Positions 43,480 to 51,333 of a stretch of 64,000 bases of DNA are shown here, piece after piece. The notes below the pieces were generated by a model. That model was given only the letters and a program-made list of their open reading frames with translations, was not told the DNA's origin and did no database searches. Numbering within the stretch: the first letter of the stretch is position 1; each line of letters starts with the position of its first letter. A program made the position numbers and the translations under genes. The DNA comes from Nitrincola iocasae. GTDB lineage: Bacteria > Pseudomonadota > Gammaproteobacteria > Pseudomonadales > Balneatricaceae. The stretch is from positions 1,798,001-1,862,000 of the forward strand of contig NZ_CP044222.1 in the NCBI RefSeq assembly GCF_008727795.1. Direction: 5' to 3'.

Positions 43480-43946
43480 TGTCTGATGTGTCCGTTGCTT
43501 CAGTTATAGAAACGGTGTTGCCGGACGATGGAAAGCGTGAGTCCCTGTGGGTCTGGCTGTTGATATCGGCGATGTTACTACTTGGGGCGCTGGGGATTTG
43601 GTTGCGCCAGGAAGTCGTACCAGAGCGGACTCATGTGTCTCTAAACCCGGTACAGTCTCAACAGCTAATGGCCTTATCTATCGCCAGAGAGGAAATACTG
43701 TTTCTGGCTGAAAAACCCTGGCCTGCTCCGGAAAGTCTGGAGCAACTTGGTCTCGACCTGTTTGCATCATCTGCTAGCCAGGACTGGCATCAGCCTGGCG
43801 ATGACTGTTACCAATGGATCTCCCGACAGCATGATGGTGACTTTTTGTTACGTATTTCGGACGGTGTGATTTTCTATCATCCTGGAGAGGCAGGGCTGCT
43901 ATCAAGTTGTACTCCGGATGAGCATTGGACGTTAATGGAAAATTGA
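43479..43946 (+). CDS. Bitopic membrane protein of the metal-uptake operon, unknown
   Basis: The protein has 155 residues. Residues about 22-41 (LWVWLLISAMLLLGALGIWL) form one transmembrane helix; the N-terminus is cytoplasmic and the C-terminal 110 residues are periplasmic, with two Cys (DDCYQWIS and LLSSCTPDEH) that could form a disulphide. ALSIAREEILFLAEKPWPAPESLEQ is a helical part. The family is not recognised with certainty. Its place between the small periplasmic genes and the ABC importer resembles that of the small FpvH/FpvK-type membrane proteins in Pseudomonas pyoverdine loci; this is analogy by position. Confidence 0.7.
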   Translation: MSDVSVASVIETVLPDDGKRESLWVWLLISAMLLLGALGIWLRQEVVPERTHVSLNPVQSQQLMALSIAREEILFLAEKPWPAPESLEQLGLDLFASSASQDWHQPGDDCYQWISRQHDGDFLLRISDGVIFYHPGEAGLLSSCTPDEHWTLMEN

Positions 43947-43950
43947 TCTT

Positions 43951-44832
43951 ATGAAAAAATCCCTTTTGTTGTGTGTTTTGCTGTTTATTTCTACGCTGGC
44001 GTCTGCTGAAAAATTAGTGGTGGGAGTCACTCTGCATCCTTATTACAGTTATGTCAGTAAAGTGGCGGGTGACCGAGCTGAGGTGATGCCGCTTATCGCC
44101 GGTGGTTTTAATCCGCACAGTTATGAATTGCAACCCGCTGACCTGACTAGGCTATTACGTATGGATGCGTTGGTGGTTAACGGTATAGGGCATGATGAGT
44201 TTGTTATGCATGCCTTGGAAGGTTTGGAGTTACCCAGGCTGACAGTGATTCAAGCCAACAAGGATTTGCCCTTGCTGTCTTCCGGTGGGGGAAGTAACAG
44301 TTACAACCCTCACACCTTTGTTTCCATTGATGCCGCCATACGCCAGATTTACACCATTGCCCGTGAACTTGGGAATCTGGATCCGGACAATGCTGATTAC
44401 TTTCAGGCGAATGCGCTGAGCTATGCGCGCGAATTAAGGGCAATGAAAAACCGCTATCTAAGTGAAATTCTGGAACTGGATCTGACCGGGGTGCGTATCG
44501 CCAGCACCCACAATGCGTATGGATACCTGTTGCAGGAATTTGGTATCGGTATTGATACCGTGATTGAGCCAGCGCATGGTGTCGAGCCCAATGCCACCCA
44601 GTTACAGGATACCATTGACCGGATTCGTACGGCCAATATCCGCGTGCTCTTCACCGAGCTGGATATGGAAAACCGTTATGTAACCGTGATTGAAGAGGTG
44701 ACCGGTATCGGTATTTACCATTTCTCGCACATGACCTATGGCGACTATGATGTGGACATGGTATCCAGAGAGATGGAGCATAACCTGTCCACGCTGGCTA
44801 AGGCTCTGAAAATAGCTGTGTCCGCGCCATGA
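43951..44832 (+). CDS. Metal ABC transporter binding protein, Zn/Mn/Fe type (cluster A-I), full ligand set
   Basis: The protein has 293 residues. The signal peptide ends near ASA (residue 19). The ZnuA/TroA-type metal ligands are all seen: H56 in GGFNPHSYELQPADL, H121 in NPHTF, H187 in ASTHNAYGYL, and E236/D238 in TELDMENR. There is no His-rich loop of the ZnuA kind; a short Gly/Ser loop (SSGGGSNS) lies there instead. It should bind a divalent cation (Fe2+, Mn2+ or Zn2+). The operon's Fur box points to Fe or Mn. It overlaps the ATPase gene by 4 bases. FpvC of Pseudomonas is the closest functional analogue I would suggest. Confidence 0.9.
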   Translation: MKKSLLLCVLLFISTLASAEKLVVGVTLHPYYSYVSKVAGDRAEVMPLIAGGFNPHSYELQPADLTRLLRMDALVVNGIGHDEFVMHALEGLELPRLTVIQANKDLPLLSSGGGSNSYNPHTFVSIDAAIRQIYTIARELGNLDPDNADYFQANALSYARELRAMKNRYLSEILELDLTGVRIASTHNAYGYLLQEFGIGIDTVIEPAHGVEPNATQLQDTIDRIRTANIRVLFTELDMENRYVTVIEEVTGIGIYHFSHMTYGDYDVDMVSREMEHNLSTLAKALKIAVSAP

Positions 44833-45542
44833 AAATCAAAGGACCCGCTGTTGAACTGATCAACCTGTCGCTGCAACTCAATCGGGTGATACTGCTTGAG
44901 CCACTCAGTGCACATTTCAAACCCGGTCGGATGCATGCAATAACCGGACCCAATGGAGCTGGCAAGTCGTCACTGATCAAGTGTCTGTTGGGGTTGATGC
45001 CACATTCAGGGCAGATTCGGCGACATTGGCCAGGTCGTCCCGGAAACATTGCCTATGTGCCCCAGCAAACGGCCTTTGAACCCTCATTACCGGTAACAAT
45101 TGAAGAGTTTATGTTGACATCAGTGACGCGCTGGCCGATGTTTTTCAAGCGTAAAGTCGCTGAACAGCAACGTATTAGTCGGTTATTGCAGCGGGTCGGT
45201 CTGGAAAACAAGCAGCATTTACGTCTCGGGCAGCTCTCGGGTGGTGAGCGTCAGCGGCTTTTGTTTGCGCAGGCCTTGGAGCGAGACAGTCATCTATGGT
45301 GTATCGATGAACCTATGACCGGCCTGGACCAGTCAGGTCAATCGCTGATGACTGCTGAAATGATCAGGTTGCGTGATCAGGGCGCAACGCTTTTCGTGGT
45401 GCATCATGATATGGACTGGATCAAACGTCATGCTGATGAGCTATGGGTCATTGAAGACGGTCTTAAGCATCATGAGTTGCTGTGTCAGCCCAGCCGACTT
45501 CAGGCCGTTGAGTCGGCTGACATTGAAGAGGTGTTTGCCTAA
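44829..45542 (+). CDS. Metal ABC transporter ATPase
   Basis: The protein has 237 residues. Walker A is GPNGAGKSS at about 41-49, signature LSGGERQRLLFAQAL, Walker B LWCIDEPMTGLDQ (an acidic pair preceded by Trp-Cys) and switch VVHHDMDW. It belongs to the ZnuC/SitB/MntB group. It pairs with the ABC-3 permease that overlaps its stop by one base. FpvD is the suggested analogue. Confidence 0.92.
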   Translation: MKIKGPAVELINLSLQLNRVILLEPLSAHFKPGRMHAITGPNGAGKSSLIKCLLGLMPHSGQIRRHWPGRPGNIAYVPQQTAFEPSLPVTIEEFMLTSVTRWPMFFKRKVAEQQRISRLLQRVGLENKQHLRLGQLSGGERQRLLFAQALERDSHLWCIDEPMTGLDQSGQSLMTAEMIRLRDQGATLFVVHHDMDWIKRHADELWVIEDGLKHHELLCQPSRLQAVESADIEEVFA

Positions 45543-46420
45543 TGGAAGCACTTCGTCAATTGACTTTTACCCTGTATGAATCCGGCTATCTGCCGGAAAT
45601 GTTCCAGTATAGCTTTCTGACCAATGCCTTGGTGGCGGCCTGTATCATGGGCCCGTTGCTGGGAGCTCTAGGACCGCTGGTGGTGGTTAAACGCCTGGCG
45701 TTTTTTTCTGAAGCGGTAGGGCATGGTGCGCTGACAGGTGTCGCTATCGGCATTTTGCTGGGCGAGCCAGTTACTCAACCACTGGTGGCACTGTTTTGTT
45801 TTTGCACCCTGTTTGCCTTGCTGCTGCATTGGATTAAAAGCCGAACACAAATCCCTTATGATGCCTTGGTGGGGGTGTTTCTGTCGTTTGCCATCGCACT
45901 CGGTGCCGCTTTACTGCTTTATGTAGCCAAGCGTGTGAACGTACATATTCTCGAAAATGTGTTGTTCGGCTCCATCCTGACGGTACGGGATATGGATATA
46001 CTGGTACTGTTGGTCATCGCGGCGTTTTCTATCGGTTTGCTGTTGTATTCAGGTAACCGGGCGTTGCTCGCCAGTTTGTCACCTGATCTGGCGCGTACCC
46101 GTGGTGTGCCTGTCCGCCTCTATGATTATGCCTTTGTATTACTGATTGCCTTAGTTACCGTCGCCTCGGTCAAAGTTGTCGGCGCGATATTGGTAGGAGC
46201 GCTGTTACTCATACCGGCAACGGCTGCACGCCTGATCAGCCGTAATGGCCGAGAGTTTTTCTGGTATTCAGTCGTGTTTTCAACCTTCAGTTGCCTGCTG
46301 GGTATTTTGTTACCCATGGCAGGCACCTTGCCGATTCCTTCCGGTGCCGCAATCGTGATGATTGCCTCTGCCTGTTTTATTATTGCTTTGGGAATACGTC
46401 GATGGAGAAGTATACAATGA
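45542..46420 (+). CDS. Metal ABC transporter permease (ABC-3 family)
   Basis: The protein has 292 residues with about eight helices. Family blocks are PLVVVKRLAFFSEAVGHGAL (coupling region), DALVGVFLSFAIALGAALL, ENVLFGSILTVRDMDIL and VKVVGAILVGALLLIPATAA. It transports a divalent metal across the inner membrane with the ATPase encoded upstream. The 3' end overlaps the second binding-protein gene by 4 bases (ATGA). FpvE is the suggested analogue. Confidence 0.93.
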   Translation: MEALRQLTFTLYESGYLPEMFQYSFLTNALVAACIMGPLLGALGPLVVVKRLAFFSEAVGHGALTGVAIGILLGEPVTQPLVALFCFCTLFALLLHWIKSRTQIPYDALVGVFLSFAIALGAALLLYVAKRVNVHILENVLFGSILTVRDMDILVLLVIAAFSIGLLLYSGNRALLASLSPDLARTRGVPVRLYDYAFVLLIALVTVASVKVVGAILVGALLLIPATAARLISRNGREFFWYSVVFSTFSCLLGILLPMAGTLPIPSGAAIVMIASACFIIALGIRRWRSIQ

Positions 46421-47184
46421 AATCTTTCTGGTCACTGATCACGCTGATAACCTTGCTGATACCTTTTTCTGTGCAAGCAGCCGAAGGTCGGGTGGTCAGT
46501 GTTGCACCGGTTGCACACTTGATTGCTGCTGAACTGTTGCAGGAAACCGGCATAGATACAGAGTTTCTGGCTCCCGCGCGTTTACCGATTAACCGCATTC
46601 CTGGCTGGCTTCGCCAGGTCGATGCTAGCGAACTGGAATCAGCCGATGTGGTACTGACGATTGAGTCGGTATGGCCGTCGTTGCAGCTTTACCCCTTAAT
46701 GCGCTCTGTCTCTATTCAGGTCGTACCCATTGATCTGGCAACCGAGCTGGCTCCAGGGGGTGCGCGCGTGTTGATGCATCCGGATGCGGGGGAGAGTGAA
46801 TATTTCTGGTTGGATTTAAATAACCTGACCCAAATGATTAATGTGGCAGCCAAGGATCTGGCGCGTGTCTGGCCGGAAGAGTCAGGTACTATTGAGCGTA
46901 ACCGTTTTGACCTTCAGCGCGCTATTCAGCGCACCCAGATACGCATTGACGGCTACCTGCTAGCGCGTGAGTTTGAGACTCTCAGCCTGGCTGATGAACG
47001 ATTGATGCCCTTGGCCCAGTCTCTGGGTATGCCTATCAGTGAGACTGGCAATAACCTGCGTTTGAGTATGGCTGCAGGCGAAGATCAGCATCCTGAATGG
47101 CTGATTGATCCACTGCATCGTGTGGGTGCTGATTCTATCAAGGATTGGCTGATCACGCTGGAAACAGGGCTTCAGGCTGACTAG
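46417..47184 (+). CDS. Second, divergent metal-ABC-type binding protein lacking metal ligands
   Basis: The protein has 255 residues from ATG 46417. The signal peptide ends near VQAA. The fold matches the ZnuA/TroA family in order and spacing, but the ligands are gone: the first His region reads APARLPINRIPGWLRQVDAS and the second reads GESEYFWLDLNNLTQ, with no His at either place. It may bind something other than a bare cation, for example a siderophore, or help the first binding protein. FpvF of Pseudomonas, a second binding protein of the FpvCDE transporter reported to interact with pyoverdine, is the natural comparison. It is coupled to the permease and followed 2 bases later by the PepSY gene. 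Confidence 0.82.
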   Translation: MKSFWSLITLITLLIPFSVQAAEGRVVSVAPVAHLIAAELLQETGIDTEFLAPARLPINRIPGWLRQVDASELESADVVLTIESVWPSLQLYPLMRSVSIQVVPIDLATELAPGGARVLMHPDAGESEYFWLDLNNLTQMINVAAKDLARVWPEESGTIERNRFDLQRAIQRTQIRIDGYLLAREFETLSLADERLMPLAQSLGMPISETGNNLRLSMAAGEDQHPEWLIDPLHRVGADSIKDWLITLETGLQAD

Positions 47185-47186
47185 AG

Positions 47187-47816
47187 ATGAGGATGTCTGC
47201 TTCAACTTCTGTTTCAACGACCTTACCCAAGGTCAATCGCTGGGTACGCTGGCTGCATATATACAGTGCGGCACCGGTATTATTGTCGATGCTGTTTTTT
47301 GCCATTACCGGTTTTTTTCTGAATCATCCAGACTTGCCGCTGGGTGAAACGCGTACCAAGCAGCTCGAACTTGAAATACCTGCCGCCATCGCCGCGCAGG
47401 ACTGGCAGGCTAACAAAACACTCTATAGCCTCAGCATTCTTGGCTGGTTGGATGAGTCGCACGCTATTCGAGGCGTCAAAATAGAGATCGAATGGGAAGA
47501 GTCAGATGATCTGTTGATGATCGTTTTGGAAGGTCCAAACGCCAGCCAAACGATTGAGGTATTTCCGGAAGAAGGCCTGGTGGATGTTTTCACACTGTCC
47601 TTGCCTGTGATGCATATGCTCAACAATCTGCATCGAGTAAAAAGTGTCAGCGAAAGCTGGCGTTTGTTTTCGGATATTTCTGCGATTCTTATGCTGATTT
47701 TCTGCCTGACGGGGCTCTGGCTGTTGTTTGTAAACAAACTTCAGCGTGTTGCCTCTGTGACCTGGGTGACGCTGGGTAGTGGTGTATTCATGACTATCAT
47801 TTATTTAATGCATTAA
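47187..47816 (+). CDS. PepSY-associated membrane protein (possible haem-containing ferric reductase subunit)
   Basis: The protein has 209 residues. Helices lie at about 25-45 (RWLHIYSAAPVLLSMLFFAI before it), 160-180 and 186-206, with a periplasmic PepSY-like domain between. Histidines at H24, H47, H143 and H149 lie at membrane borders (RWLHIY, FFLNHPDL, VMHMLNNLHRV) and could ligate haems, as proposed for PepSY reductases such as FpvG. It is directly followed (2 bases) by a membrane-anchored NADPH flavoprotein. Together they could pass electrons from cytoplasmic NADPH to periplasmic Fe3+-siderophore. Haem binding is inference. Confidence 0.85.
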   Translation: MRMSASTSVSTTLPKVNRWVRWLHIYSAAPVLLSMLFFAITGFFLNHPDLPLGETRTKQLELEIPAAIAAQDWQANKTLYSLSILGWLDESHAIRGVKIEIEWEESDDLLMIVLEGPNASQTIEVFPEEGLVDVFTLSLPVMHMLNNLHRVKSVSESWRLFSDISAILMLIFCLTGLWLLFVNKLQRVASVTWVTLGSGVFMTIIYLMH

Positions 47817-47818
47817 CG

Positions 47819-49690
47819 ATGACGATGACTGCCGCGCTGATGCAAAAAACAGCCTTCTGGCTAGCCAGCCATCTGGCACGCCTACTTTGGCTGGTATTAG
47901 GAGTCGCAGTACTGCTGCTGGGTGTGCTATTGCAACTCAGATTGGAAGGGCGGCTGAATCTTGAGGTAAACCCCACACTACAGATAGAAACCTTCGGTGT
48001 CCTGGGTAGGCATTGGTTGGGGCACTTGCACACCCTGTCTATCGTCGGACTTGAGGGGCACATTACCCATCTGTTCACCGTCACGGAAATGCGGGTATTG
48101 AACATCCTGCAGCAACTGTTCCGCCTGGGCGTGGTGTTTTTGTCGCTGGTCTTACTGTTGCTGTGTATGGCTGATTATCGCCGCTATTGGCGCCATATAC
48201 TGCTGATGGTGGTGTTTCTGATCGTCATGCAGACCACCCAGCTGTTTTTTCTGCTGGGCTCAGGTACCACAACACCGGTGATGGATGTCACTAAATTATC
48301 ACTCGTGCTGTTGCTCAGTCTTTGGGCTCGGCCTTATCTGCAGTTACATGATTCGGCCAGCAAGCCATTCCTGATTGCCTATGCCAGCCAGACCGGCAGT
48401 GCCAAGCAACTGGCAACTCAATTGCATCAATCTATATGCAGTCAGGCCGACCTGCGCTGCTTGTCAAAACTGACGCCTCAGTGTCTGAGTCAATATGATG
48501 CGATAGGCTTTGTGGTCAGCACCTGTGGCAAGGGTGAAGCGCCGGATTCAGCGATTTCCTTTATGCATTCAATGCAGTCGCTGTCACCTCACACTCGGCT
48601 AGCCGATTTCAGTGTGCTGGCTTTGGGGGATCGGCACTATGCTGATTTTTGCGCATTCGGCTACCGGCTAGAGCAACTTCTGACGGAAAAAGGGATGCGC
48701 TGCATTGCCCCCTTGGTTGCAGTGGATCAAATGGACCTGACGGCAGTAAATAGCTGGTGGGAAAGCATATCTGTCTATCTGGGTCAGGAGTCCCAGTCCA
48801 TAGAGATAGATTATGAACAGTTTGATGTGCTGCAGAATCACTGCTTGAATCCGGCGCAGTCATACCGTCACGTACACCATCTGCGCTTGGCTAAACAGGG
48901 TCTGGCGTATCAGCCAGGTGATGTATTGGCAGTAAAACCACGCATACAACAAGCGACATTGCTATCACGCCTATCGAAACAAGGCTGGGCCGCAGATACA
49001 CAGGTGATCTATCAGGGAGAACCAGTGTTATTGCTGGATCTTTTACAACGACTCGACTGGACCGACCAGGTGGCTGAAGACCCGCAGCAGTTGATCGATC
49101 AACTCAAGCCGATCCATGAACGCCTCTATTCCATAGCCTCCTGTGAGCAGGGACAAGTAGACCTGCTGGTGCGCCAGCATATCAGGGCTGACGCCAGTGT
49201 TGGCAATGCATCTGGCTATCTCTGTAGCTTGGCAACAGGGGACCAGGTAGAAGCCAGTGTTCGGGCACATCCCGGGTTTCGTTTACCCGGCGATGTACCT
49301 TTGATTTTGATTGGTGCCGGCACCGGGATTGCTCCGTTTATCGGTTTTCTGGCTCAAAAGCAGCAATGGCAATCCAAAACGGGCAATTGGCTGTTTTTTG
49401 GCGAGCAGTTCTCCCAGCAGGATGCCTATTTTGCCGATGAACTGACCCGCTTCCAGGAAGCACGAATACTGACACGCCTTGATTGCGCCTGGTCACGCGA
49501 AGCAGGGGAGTATGTACAGGACAGGTTGCGTCTGCATCATCTGGCATTGCATGAATGGGTGGTGCAGAAAGGCGCACATGTGTTTGTTTGTGGCAGTCAG
49601 TCAGGTTTTGGCGAGTCGGTTTTGCGGGTGTTAGAGGAGATTTTTCCGGATGAGGAGCTGGCGGGGCGGTTGCATACAGATTTGTATTGA
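47819..49690 (+). CDS. Membrane-anchored NADPH flavodoxin reductase (sulphite-reductase-flavoprotein/P450-reductase type)
   Basis: The protein has 623 residues. Helices lie at about 15-40, 100-118, 125-147 and 158-172. A flavodoxin (FMN) domain starts at FLIAYASQTGSAKQLA (184-199) with VVSTCGKGEAPDSAI and LALGDRHYADFCAFG. An FAD domain follows with YQPGDVLAVKPR and RLYSIAS, then an NADPH domain (GAGTGIAPFIGFL near 498, FVCGSQSGFGESV) ending in GRLHTDLY. The order is that of the CPR/CysJ diflavin family but with its own membrane part, as in PepSY-linked reductases. It is the last gene of the Fur-box operon. The likely job is electron supply to the PepSY protein for periplasmic iron reduction. 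Confidence 0.9.
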   Translation: MTMTAALMQKTAFWLASHLARLLWLVLGVAVLLLGVLLQLRLEGRLNLEVNPTLQIETFGVLGRHWLGHLHTLSIVGLEGHITHLFTVTEMRVLNILQQLFRLGVVFLSLVLLLLCMADYRRYWRHILLMVVFLIVMQTTQLFFLLGSGTTTPVMDVTKLSLVLLLSLWARPYLQLHDSASKPFLIAYASQTGSAKQLATQLHQSICSQADLRCLSKLTPQCLSQYDAIGFVVSTCGKGEAPDSAISFMHSMQSLSPHTRLADFSVLALGDRHYADFCAFGYRLEQLLTEKGMRCIAPLVAVDQMDLTAVNSWWESISVYLGQESQSIEIDYEQFDVLQNHCLNPAQSYRHVHHLRLAKQGLAYQPGDVLAVKPRIQQATLLSRLSKQGWAADTQVIYQGEPVLLLDLLQRLDWTDQVAEDPQQLIDQLKPIHERLYSIASCEQGQVDLLVRQHIRADASVGNASGYLCSLATGDQVEASVRAHPGFRLPGDVPLILIGAGTGIAPFIGFLAQKQQWQSKTGNWLFFGEQFSQQDAYFADELTRFQEARILTRLDCAWSREAGEYVQDRLRLHHLALHEWVVQKGAHVFVCGSQSGFGESVLRVLEEIFPDEELAGRLHTDLY

Positions 49691-49704
49691 TGCAAGACTG
49701 AGAA

Positions 49705-50031
49705 ATGTTGGTGCCACACAGGGTAGTGGTATTGCTTTGGTGTGATGCGTTGGGCTGGGCTTGTACCTTGCTGGGGTGGTGGTATCGCTTTGGTGGGACA
49801 CGCTTTTCGTCATCCTGACCGCTCGGCTGCCGCCTTCCCTGGCGGCAGGCGGTCCCACCAAAGCGATACCACCACCCCCGCTGAAACCCTGTGCCAGTTT
49901 TAAGCCGACTTTATGCTGGCACCCAAGTTGGTGAGGGCTGATGGGATCGGAGCTGGCTGACCCTGTGCGCCAGGGACGGCGCACTGGAGCCCCCAGGGAT
50001 GGGTTCACGGCGTGTCAGCCAGATCCGATCC
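49705..50031. repeat. Mosaic palindromic intergenic repeat, copy B
   Basis: This copy shares blocks with 421-905 in the same order and orientation. It has a perfect 27-bp inverted repeat with arms 49773-49799 and 49852-49878 (core ATCGCTTTGGTGGGAC), which encloses an 8-bp inner hairpin (CTGCCGCC 49827-49834 with GGCGGCAG 49841-49848). A second inverted repeat has arms 49942-49961 and 50014-50033 (one mismatch) around GCGCCAGGGACGGCGCAC and TTCACGGCG. A third, GTGCCAG...CTGGCAC, lies between. A degenerate extra left arm occurs near 49724. No gene is visible in the 483 bases between the flavoprotein and the COG0523 gene. Confidence 0.85.
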
Positions 50032-50063
50032 CATTAGCCCATTAGCCCATTAGCCCATTAGCC
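50032..50063. repeat. Four tandem copies of an 8-bp unit
   Basis: CATTAGCC is repeated exactly four times at the right edge of mosaic repeat copy B. It probably arose by slippage. Confidence 0.9.
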
Positions 50064-50097
50064 CTCGACCCTAGGCACATCATGTTAGGTGAAAGGT

Positions 50098-50120
50098 TGT
50101 TTGTTATAGTGTAACATTCG
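50098..50120 (+). promoter_or_regulatory. Zur box upstream of the COG0523 GTPase
   Basis: TGTTATAGTGTAACA at 50102-50116 is an imperfect palindrome matching the core of the Zur consensus TGTTATAnTATAACA, and ATT follows. It lies 54 bases before the ATG. This predicts induction under zinc starvation. Confidence 0.78.
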
Positions 50121-50173
50121 CCATATTCCCTGATGTTCTGATGAACCGACACGCTTTTTAACCGAGACATCTT

Positions 50174-51265
50174 ATGACTGCCAGCCCCAAAAAAACACTT
50201 ATACCTGTAACCCTGCTGACCGGTTTTCTCGGCAGTGGAAAAACCACCTTACTGAACCAACTAGTACAGCAGCCTGAGTTTTCCGATGCGTTGATCATCA
50301 TTAACGAGTTTGGTGAGATGTCGCTCGATCATATGCTGGTAGCACATTCCACTGAGAATGTAATCATGGAAATGGGTAACGGCTGTCTCTGCTGTACCAT
50401 TCGTGGTGATCTGGTGAAGACACTTCGAGATATTACCTGGCGTTTTTCGCGTGGGGGAGAGCGTCATTTCAGTCGTGTGTTAATTGAAACTACCGGATTG
50501 GCAGATCCAGCACCTATTCTGCATACCTTGATGACCCACCCGCAAATTGCGTCGCGGTACCGCTTGGATGGTGTGGTGACCTTAGTGGACGCCTGCGCCG
50601 GGCAACATACACTCGATCAGCACCCCGAAGCCATTAAGCAAGCGGCTGTGGCTGATGTGTTGCTGCTGTCAAAGCAGGACCTGGTTACGGATCAGGACTA
50701 TCAGTTACTGCAACAACGTCTGCGTAAAATCAATCCCGCTGCACCTCAGTGGTCGGTGAGTCAGGGGGAGGCGAGTGCTGAAAAATTACTGGATCTGGGA
50801 CTTTTCTCATCCTCTGGAAAAACAGCTGATGTCGAGCGTTGGCTGCGTGAAGAGGCGTTTGCTGATACACCTCACGTTGATAAAACACCTTCCCACTGTG
50901 GCCACGAACACCATCACGGCCATGACCATGACCATCATCATGATGTGAATCGCCATGATGATCATATTCGCGCTTTCTGCTTTGCTATTGAGACGCCGTT
51001 AACCGAACAGCAGTTAACCACCTGGTTAGAAGTGCTGATGAGCTTTATGGGTGAAAACATCCTGCGGGTTAAAGGCATACTGAATATTAAGGATCAGGAC
51101 AGGCCGCTGGTTATTCATGGCGTACAACATATTTTTCATCCACCCGTGCCGCTTCCAGCCTGGCCAACTGAGGATCGTCGTTCCCGGTTGGTGTTTATTA
51201 CCCGGGATATAGGGCGTGAGACAGTGGAAGGGGCTTTGAAGGCCTTGACGGGTATTGAGGGCTGA
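50174..51265 (+). CDS. COG0523/CobW-family zinc-responsive GTPase (ZigA/ZagA-like)
   Basis: The protein has 363 residues. The G1 loop is GFLGSGKTTLL at about 17-27, then INEFGEMSLDH, then the metal motif CxCC in NGCLCC near 72-77, and LIETTGLADPAPI. A His-rich stretch follows near 237-263 (HCGHEHHHGHDHDHHHD), and the CobW C-terminal domain reaches the end. It is a G3E GTPase thought to deliver zinc to client proteins under zinc limitation. The Zur-box-like site upstream supports a zinc role over cobalt or nitrile hydratase roles. It is convergent with tonB. Confidence 0.92.
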   Translation: MTASPKKTLIPVTLLTGFLGSGKTTLLNQLVQQPEFSDALIIINEFGEMSLDHMLVAHSTENVIMEMGNGCLCCTIRGDLVKTLRDITWRFSRGGERHFSRVLIETTGLADPAPILHTLMTHPQIASRYRLDGVVTLVDACAGQHTLDQHPEAIKQAAVADVLLLSKQDLVTDQDYQLLQQRLRKINPAAPQWSVSQGEASAEKLLDLGLFSSSGKTADVERWLREEAFADTPHVDKTPSHCGHEHHHGHDHDHHHDVNRHDDHIRAFCFAIETPLTEQQLTTWLEVLMSFMGENILRVKGILNIKDQDRPLVIHGVQHIFHPPVPLPAWPTEDRRSRLVFITRDIGRETVEGALKALTGIEG

Positions 51266-51295
51266 GGTTTTTAACTATATATCTGAAAGGTGAAA

Positions 51296-51331
51296 GGGCC
51301 AGATGAATGCATCTGCCCCCCCCCCCCCCCC
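51296..51331. terminator. Hairpin and C16 homopolymer between COG0523 gene and tonB
   Basis: CAGATG (51300-51305) pairs with CATCTG (51310-51315) around AATG, extendable by three G-C pairs after a mismatch. Sixteen C residues follow at 51316-51331, two bases from the tonB stop. The hairpin may end both convergent transcripts; there is no T run. The homopolymer lies outside both genes. Confidence 0.5.
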
Positions 51332-51333
51332 GA

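Noticed and set aside
43951..46420. Calling the ABC importer znuABC
   Set aside because: The binding protein lacks a His-rich loop, the operon has a Fur-like rather than a Zur-like site, and there are two binding proteins; metal specificity is left open.
50032..50063. Tandem 8-bp units as a CRISPR or iteron array
   Set aside because: The units are contiguous without spacers and only four; there are no cas or rep genes nearby.
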